Assembly: GCF_009765755.1 (NCBI RefSeq)
Contig: NZ_LMUV01000011.1
Coordinates: 1,033,576 to 1,097,575 of the forward strand
Direction: 5' to 3'
DNA length: 64,000 nt
Origin: Rhodanobacter sp. L36
Lineage (GTDB): Bacteria > Pseudomonadota > Gammaproteobacteria > Xanthomonadales > Rhodanobacteraceae
Shown: one piece after another, positions 60,691-64,000 of the stretch
Layout of the letters: every line of letters starts with the position of its first letter
Numbering within the stretch: the stretch's first letter is position 1
Translations under genes and position numbers: made by a program
The notes under the pieces: model-generated
Databases searched by the model: none
What the model saw: only the letters and a program-made list of their open reading frames with translations
What the model was told of the DNA's origin: nothing

Positions 60691-61392
60691 ATGATCCGTC
60701 GCACACCACTTTTTCTTCCGCTGGCTGCCGCCCTGATGATGGGATTGAGCGCGTGCCAGAACGCTTCCGCCGCAAGCGAGGCGCAGGCGTTGCCCGCGCC
60801 TGTCGTCGATGCATCGAGCGCCACCGGTGAGCAGACCGCGGTATTCGCCGGCGGTTGTTTCTGGGGCATCGAAGCCGTGTTCGAGCACATCAAGGGTGTG
60901 GACAAGGCGACTGCCGGCTATTCCGGTGGCCAGGCCAGCACCGCCAGCTACGACCAGGTCAGCACCGGCGAAACTCGCCACGCCGAATCGGTGAAGGTTC
61001 AGTTCAATCCGAAACAGGTGAGCTACGGCACGTTGTTGCGCGTGTTTTTTTCGGTGGCGCTGGATCCGACCGAACTCAACCGGCAAGGTCCCGACAGCGG
61101 TACGCAATATCGCTCGGTGATTTTCTACGGCAACGACGAGCAGCAGAAAGTCGCGTCCGCATACATCGCTCAACTTACTGCCGCGAACTCCTTCTCCGCA
61201 CCGATCGTGACGCAGGTCGTGCCGCTGAAAGCGTTCTATGCCGCCGAGGCGTATCACCAGCATTATTTCAACGAGCATCCGGACAACCCGTACATCGTCT
61301 ACAACGACGCACCGAAAGTGGCGCATCTCGCACAGCTTTTCCCGTCGATCTACCGCGACAGCCAGCAAGTCGTGGACGTGCAGCTGCGCTAA
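60691..61392 (+). CDS. msrA: peptide methionine sulfoxide reductase MsrA (lipoprotein form)
   Basis: 233 residues. Repairs methionine-S-sulfoxide in proteins. The catalytic Cys is in AGGCFWGIEAVF (GCFWG); GYSGG, YHQHYF and the conserved Glu/Tyr residues follow. Unlike the usual cytoplasmic enzyme, it starts with a lipoprotein signal (LMMGLSAC, lipidated Cys about residue 22), so it is predicted to act in the periplasm. ATG 60691 lies 29 bases after the nearest upstream ORF feature. Confidence 0.94.
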   Translation: MIRRTPLFLPLAAALMMGLSACQNASAASEAQALPAPVVDASSATGEQTAVFAGGCFWGIEAVFEHIKGVDKATAGYSGGQASTASYDQVSTGETRHAESVKVQFNPKQVSYGTLLRVFFSVALDPTELNRQGPDSGTQYRSVIFYGNDEQQKVASAYIAQLTAANSFSAPIVTQVVPLKAFYAAEAYHQHYFNEHPDNPYIVYNDAPKVAHLAQLFPSIYRDSQQVVDVQLR

Positions 61393-61474
61393 GCCTCATC
61401 GCCGGCGGCCAGCTTGACCCTGGCCGCCAGTGCGCCCCATGCTTCGCTGTCTTTTGTCCCCATCGAAGCAAAGC

Positions 61475-63364
61475 ATGAGCAGTCGCTACAACGCCGCCGA
61501 CATTGAAGTCCTCTCCGGCCTTGATCCGGTAAAACGCCGCCCCGGCATGTACACCGACACCACCCGCCCCAATCACCTGGTGCAGGAAGTGGTGGACAAC
61601 TCGGTCGACGAGGCACTGGCCGGCCACGCCCGCAGCATCGAAGTGATCCTGCACGACGACGGCTCGGTGGAAGTGACCGACGACGGCCGCGGCATGCCGG
61701 TAGACATCCATCCGGAAGAAGGCGTGTCCGGCGTCGAGCTGATCATGACCAGGCTGCACGCGGGCGGAAAATTCAGTGGCAAGAACTACAACTTCTCCGG
61801 CGGCTTGCATGGCGTGGGCGTGTCGGTAGTGAACGCACTGTCCGACCGCGTCGAGGTAACGATTCGCCGCGACAGCTCCGAATACCGGATGGTGTTTGCG
61901 CACGGCGACAAGATCAGCCCACTGGAAGTCATCGGCTCGGTGCCGAAGAAACGCACCGGCACCACGCTGCGCTTCTGGCCCGAAGCGAAGTATTTCGACT
62001 CGCCGAAAATCTCGCTGTCGAAACTCAGGCATCTGCTGCGCGCGAAAGCGGTGCTGTGCGCCGGACTCAGCGTCAAGCTCACCGACGCGGCCAGCGGCGA
62101 AATCAACGAGTGGTATTTCGAAGATGGCCTGCGCGACTACCTGAAAGGCGAACTCGACGGCGCCGAAGCGCTGCCCGGCGAATTGTTCGTGCATCACATG
62201 GCGCGCGACGTGGAAGGCATGGAGGTCGCGCTGGCCTGGCTGCCCGACGGCGAACTGGTGCAGGAGAGCTACGTCAACCTGATTCCCACCGCGCAAGGCG
62301 GCACGCACGTGAACGGTCTACGCACCGGCCTGACTACCGCGATCCGCGAATTCTGCGACATCCGCAACCTGCTTCCGCGCGGTGTGAAACTCGCGCCGGA
62401 AGACGTGTGGGAGCGACTCGCCTTCGTTCTTTCCGCACGCCTGCAGGATCCACAGTTCGCTGGCCAGACCAAGGAACGCCTGTCCTCGCGACAGACCGCC
62501 GGCATGGTCGAGAACGTGATCCACGATGCCTTCAGCCTGTGGCTCAACCAGCACGTGGAGATGGGCGAACGCATCGCGCAACTGGCGATCGAACGCGCCA
62601 GCGCGCGACTGAAAGCCGCCAAGCAGATCGTGCGCAAGAAAATCACCCAAGGCCCGCAACTGCCCGGCAAGCTCGCTGATTGCACCGCCACCGATCTCAC
62701 TCGCACTGAACTGTTCCTGGTCGAAGGCGACTCCGCCGGCGGCAGCGCCAAGCAGGCGCGCGACAAGGAATTCCAGGCGATCCTGCCGCTGCGCGGCAAG
62801 ATCCTCAACACGTGGGAAGTCGAATCCGGTTCGGTGCTCGCCTCGGAAGAAGTGCACAACCTCGCCATTGCGATCGGCTGCGATCCGGGCAAGGACGATC
62901 TATCCGGCTTGCGCTACGGCAAGGTGATCATCCTGGCCGATGCGGATTCCGACGGCCTGCACATCGCCACGCTGTTGACCGCACTTTTTCTCAGGCATTT
63001 CCCCACCCTTGTCAGCGAGGGTCACGTGTTCGTGGCGATGCCGCCGTTGTTCCGCGTCGACGTGGGCAAGCAGGTTTTCTACTGCCTCGATGAAAGCGAG
63101 AAACAGGCAATGCTGCAACGGATCGAACGCGAAAAAATGAAAGGCGCAGTCAACACGACGCGCTTCAAGGGACTCGGCGAAATGAATCCGCCGCAGTTGC
63201 GCGAGTCGACCATTCATCCCGATACGCGCCGGCTGGTGCAACTGACCATCAGCGATGACGACGGCACATCGAAGTTGATGGATATGTTGCTGGCCAAGAA
63301 ACGCGCGAGTGATCGCAAGGCGTGGCTGGAAGAGAAAGGCGACCTGGCGACGCTTGAGGTTTGA
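61475..63364 (+). CDS. parE: DNA topoisomerase IV subunit B
   Basis: 629 residues from ATG 61475. ATPase subunit of topoisomerase IV, which with ParC decatenates replicated chromosomes. It has the GHKL ATP site (DNSVDEALAGHA, DDGRGMPVDIHPEEG, GGLHGVGVSVVNALS) and the TOPRIM EGDSAGGSAKQARDKEFQAILPLRGKILN. The overall length (629) and the TDTTRPNHL segment separate it from GyrB. Confidence 0.96.
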   Translation: MSSRYNAADIEVLSGLDPVKRRPGMYTDTTRPNHLVQEVVDNSVDEALAGHARSIEVILHDDGSVEVTDDGRGMPVDIHPEEGVSGVELIMTRLHAGGKFSGKNYNFSGGLHGVGVSVVNALSDRVEVTIRRDSSEYRMVFAHGDKISPLEVIGSVPKKRTGTTLRFWPEAKYFDSPKISLSKLRHLLRAKAVLCAGLSVKLTDAASGEINEWYFEDGLRDYLKGELDGAEALPGELFVHHMARDVEGMEVALAWLPDGELVQESYVNLIPTAQGGTHVNGLRTGLTTAIREFCDIRNLLPRGVKLAPEDVWERLAFVLSARLQDPQFAGQTKERLSSRQTAGMVENVIHDAFSLWLNQHVEMGERIAQLAIERASARLKAAKQIVRKKITQGPQLPGKLADCTATDLTRTELFLVEGDSAGGSAKQARDKEFQAILPLRGKILNTWEVESGSVLASEEVHNLAIAIGCDPGKDDLSGLRYGKVIILADADSDGLHIATLLTALFLRHFPTLVSEGHVFVAMPPLFRVDVGKQVFYCLDESEKQAMLQRIEREKMKGAVNTTRFKGLGEMNPPQLRESTIHPDTRRLVQLTISDDDGTSKLMDMLLAKKRASDRKAWLEEKGDLATLEV

Positions 63365-63492
63365 TTCGAGGGACGCGCGTTCGCATCCTGTGAGCAGCTC
63401 AAGCGGTCCTGCGCCGCGACGCCACCGCACCTTTTCCGCAATCCATGCACGGGCGTTAATGTAGCGACGTGCCCACCATCGAGGCTCTTCAC

Positions 63493-64000
63493 ATGTCTCT
63501 GCTACCGCCCATCGATCTGCAACGCTGGATCGACGAACACCGCCACCTGCTGAAACCGCCGGTCGGCAACAAGTGCATCGTGGATGGCGATTTCATCATC
63601 ATGATCGTCGGCGGTCCGAACGCGCGCACCGATTACCACTACGACGAGGGCCCCGAATTCTTTTATCAGATCGAAGGCGAAATGGTGCTGAAGGTGCAGG
63701 ACGATGGGAAGGCGCGCGATGTTCCGATCAAGGCCGGCGAGATGTTCTATCTGCCACCGCGCATACCGCATTCGCCGCAACGCATGCCCGCGTCAATCGG
63801 GCTGGTGATCGAGCGTCGCCGGCTGCCGCAGGAGAAAGACGGCCTGCTTTGGTTCTGCGAACGCTGCAACCACAAACTATACGAAGAATATTTCGTGCTC
63901 GACAGCATCGAGAGCGATTTCCCGCCGGTGTTCGATCGTTTCTATGGATCGCACGACGCACGCACCTGCAGCGAATGCGGATACCTGAATCCGGCACCGG
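63493..64000 (+). CDS. haaO: 3-hydroxyanthranilate 3,4-dioxygenase (partial, runs off the window)
   Basis: 169 residues are visible from ATG 63493; the stop lies beyond the window end and the family is about 175 residues. Opens the ring of 3-hydroxyanthranilate in tryptophan degradation (kynurenine pathway). The iron ligands are His49, Glu55 and His93 (YHYDEGPEF and RIPHSPQ). The rubredoxin-like zinc site is present as CERC and CSEC near the end. The 128 bases before it (63365-63492) hold no gene. Confidence 0.94.
   Translation, partial: MSLLPPIDLQRWIDEHRHLLKPPVGNKCIVDGDFIIMIVGGPNARTDYHYDEGPEFFYQIEGEMVLKVQDDGKARDVPIKAGEMFYLPPRIPHSPQRMPASIGLVIERRRLPQEKDGLLWFCERCNHKLYEEYFVLDSIESDFPPVFDRFYGSHDARTCSECGYLNPAP

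Overview
The window looks like chromosomal DNA of a GC-rich gammaproteobacterium of the Xanthomonadales (Lysobacterales), most likely the Rhodanobacteraceae (Dyella/Rhodanobacter-like). Pointers are the yceD-rpmF-fabH-fabD run without plsX, kdkA beside a heptosyltransferase, DUF6165, the MoxR-DUF58-TgpA operon, a lipoprotein MsrA, a kynurenine-pathway 3-hydroxyanthranilate dioxygenase and a family-typical intergenic hairpin repeat. The taxonomic call is inference from gene content; there is no rRNA in the window.

Layout: 1-12.5 kb is core DNA: fatty-acid initiation (fabD, fabH) with rpmF and yceD, a Maf pyrophosphatase, a MoxR/DUF58/transglutaminase operon, a Slp lipoprotein, HIT and GNAT proteins, then recR-ybaB-dnaX and the SRP 4.5S RNA (ffs). 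From 12,578 to 27,234 lies a 14.6-kb integrated element bounded by a 15-bp direct repeat; one copy is the 3' end of tRNA-Ser(GGA). It carries a tyrosine integrase, an AlpA-type regulator, a primase-polymerase/helicase, an AbiJ-NTD4 abortive-infection protein, a 267-bp tract with seven copies of a 9-mer in both orientations (possible origin or operator), two leftward regulatory genes, a tight rightward operon of virion-like proteins (a short phage structural protein and two resembling podoviral ejection proteins), and a terminal set of unknown cargo genes. No terminase, portal, major capsid or lysis enzyme is recognisable, so it reads as a phage satellite or a reduced prophage rather than a complete phage.

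From 27.3 to 50.3 kb core genes resume: a metallo-hydrolase, Kdo kinase and heptosyltransferase (LPS core), DUF6165, an unusually long MIO-type ammonia-lyase, hisS, tRNA-Pro(CGG), a secreted phospholipase-D-like protein, DUF455, the purF-cvpA-SPOR-folC cluster, a MerR regulator followed by two tiny paired membrane peptides, murJ, DUF427, an ABC exporter, an MFS exporter and a DUF3772 mechanosensitive channel. From 50.3 kb to the end lie envelope and secreted proteins (DUF3761, a secreted esterase, a serine beta-lactamase-fold lipoprotein, a 671-aa secreted protein of unknown function), DUF72, a secreted barnase-like RNase with its barstar inhibitor, an S4 RNA-binding protein, an arylamine N-acetyltransferase, msrA, parE and the start of haaO.

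The most promising places for new biology are the element (AlpA/prim-pol replication module, repeat tract and ejection-protein cassette without a capsid) and its AT-richer cargo genes. Next is the pair of 42- and 54-residue membrane peptides behind the MerR regulator.
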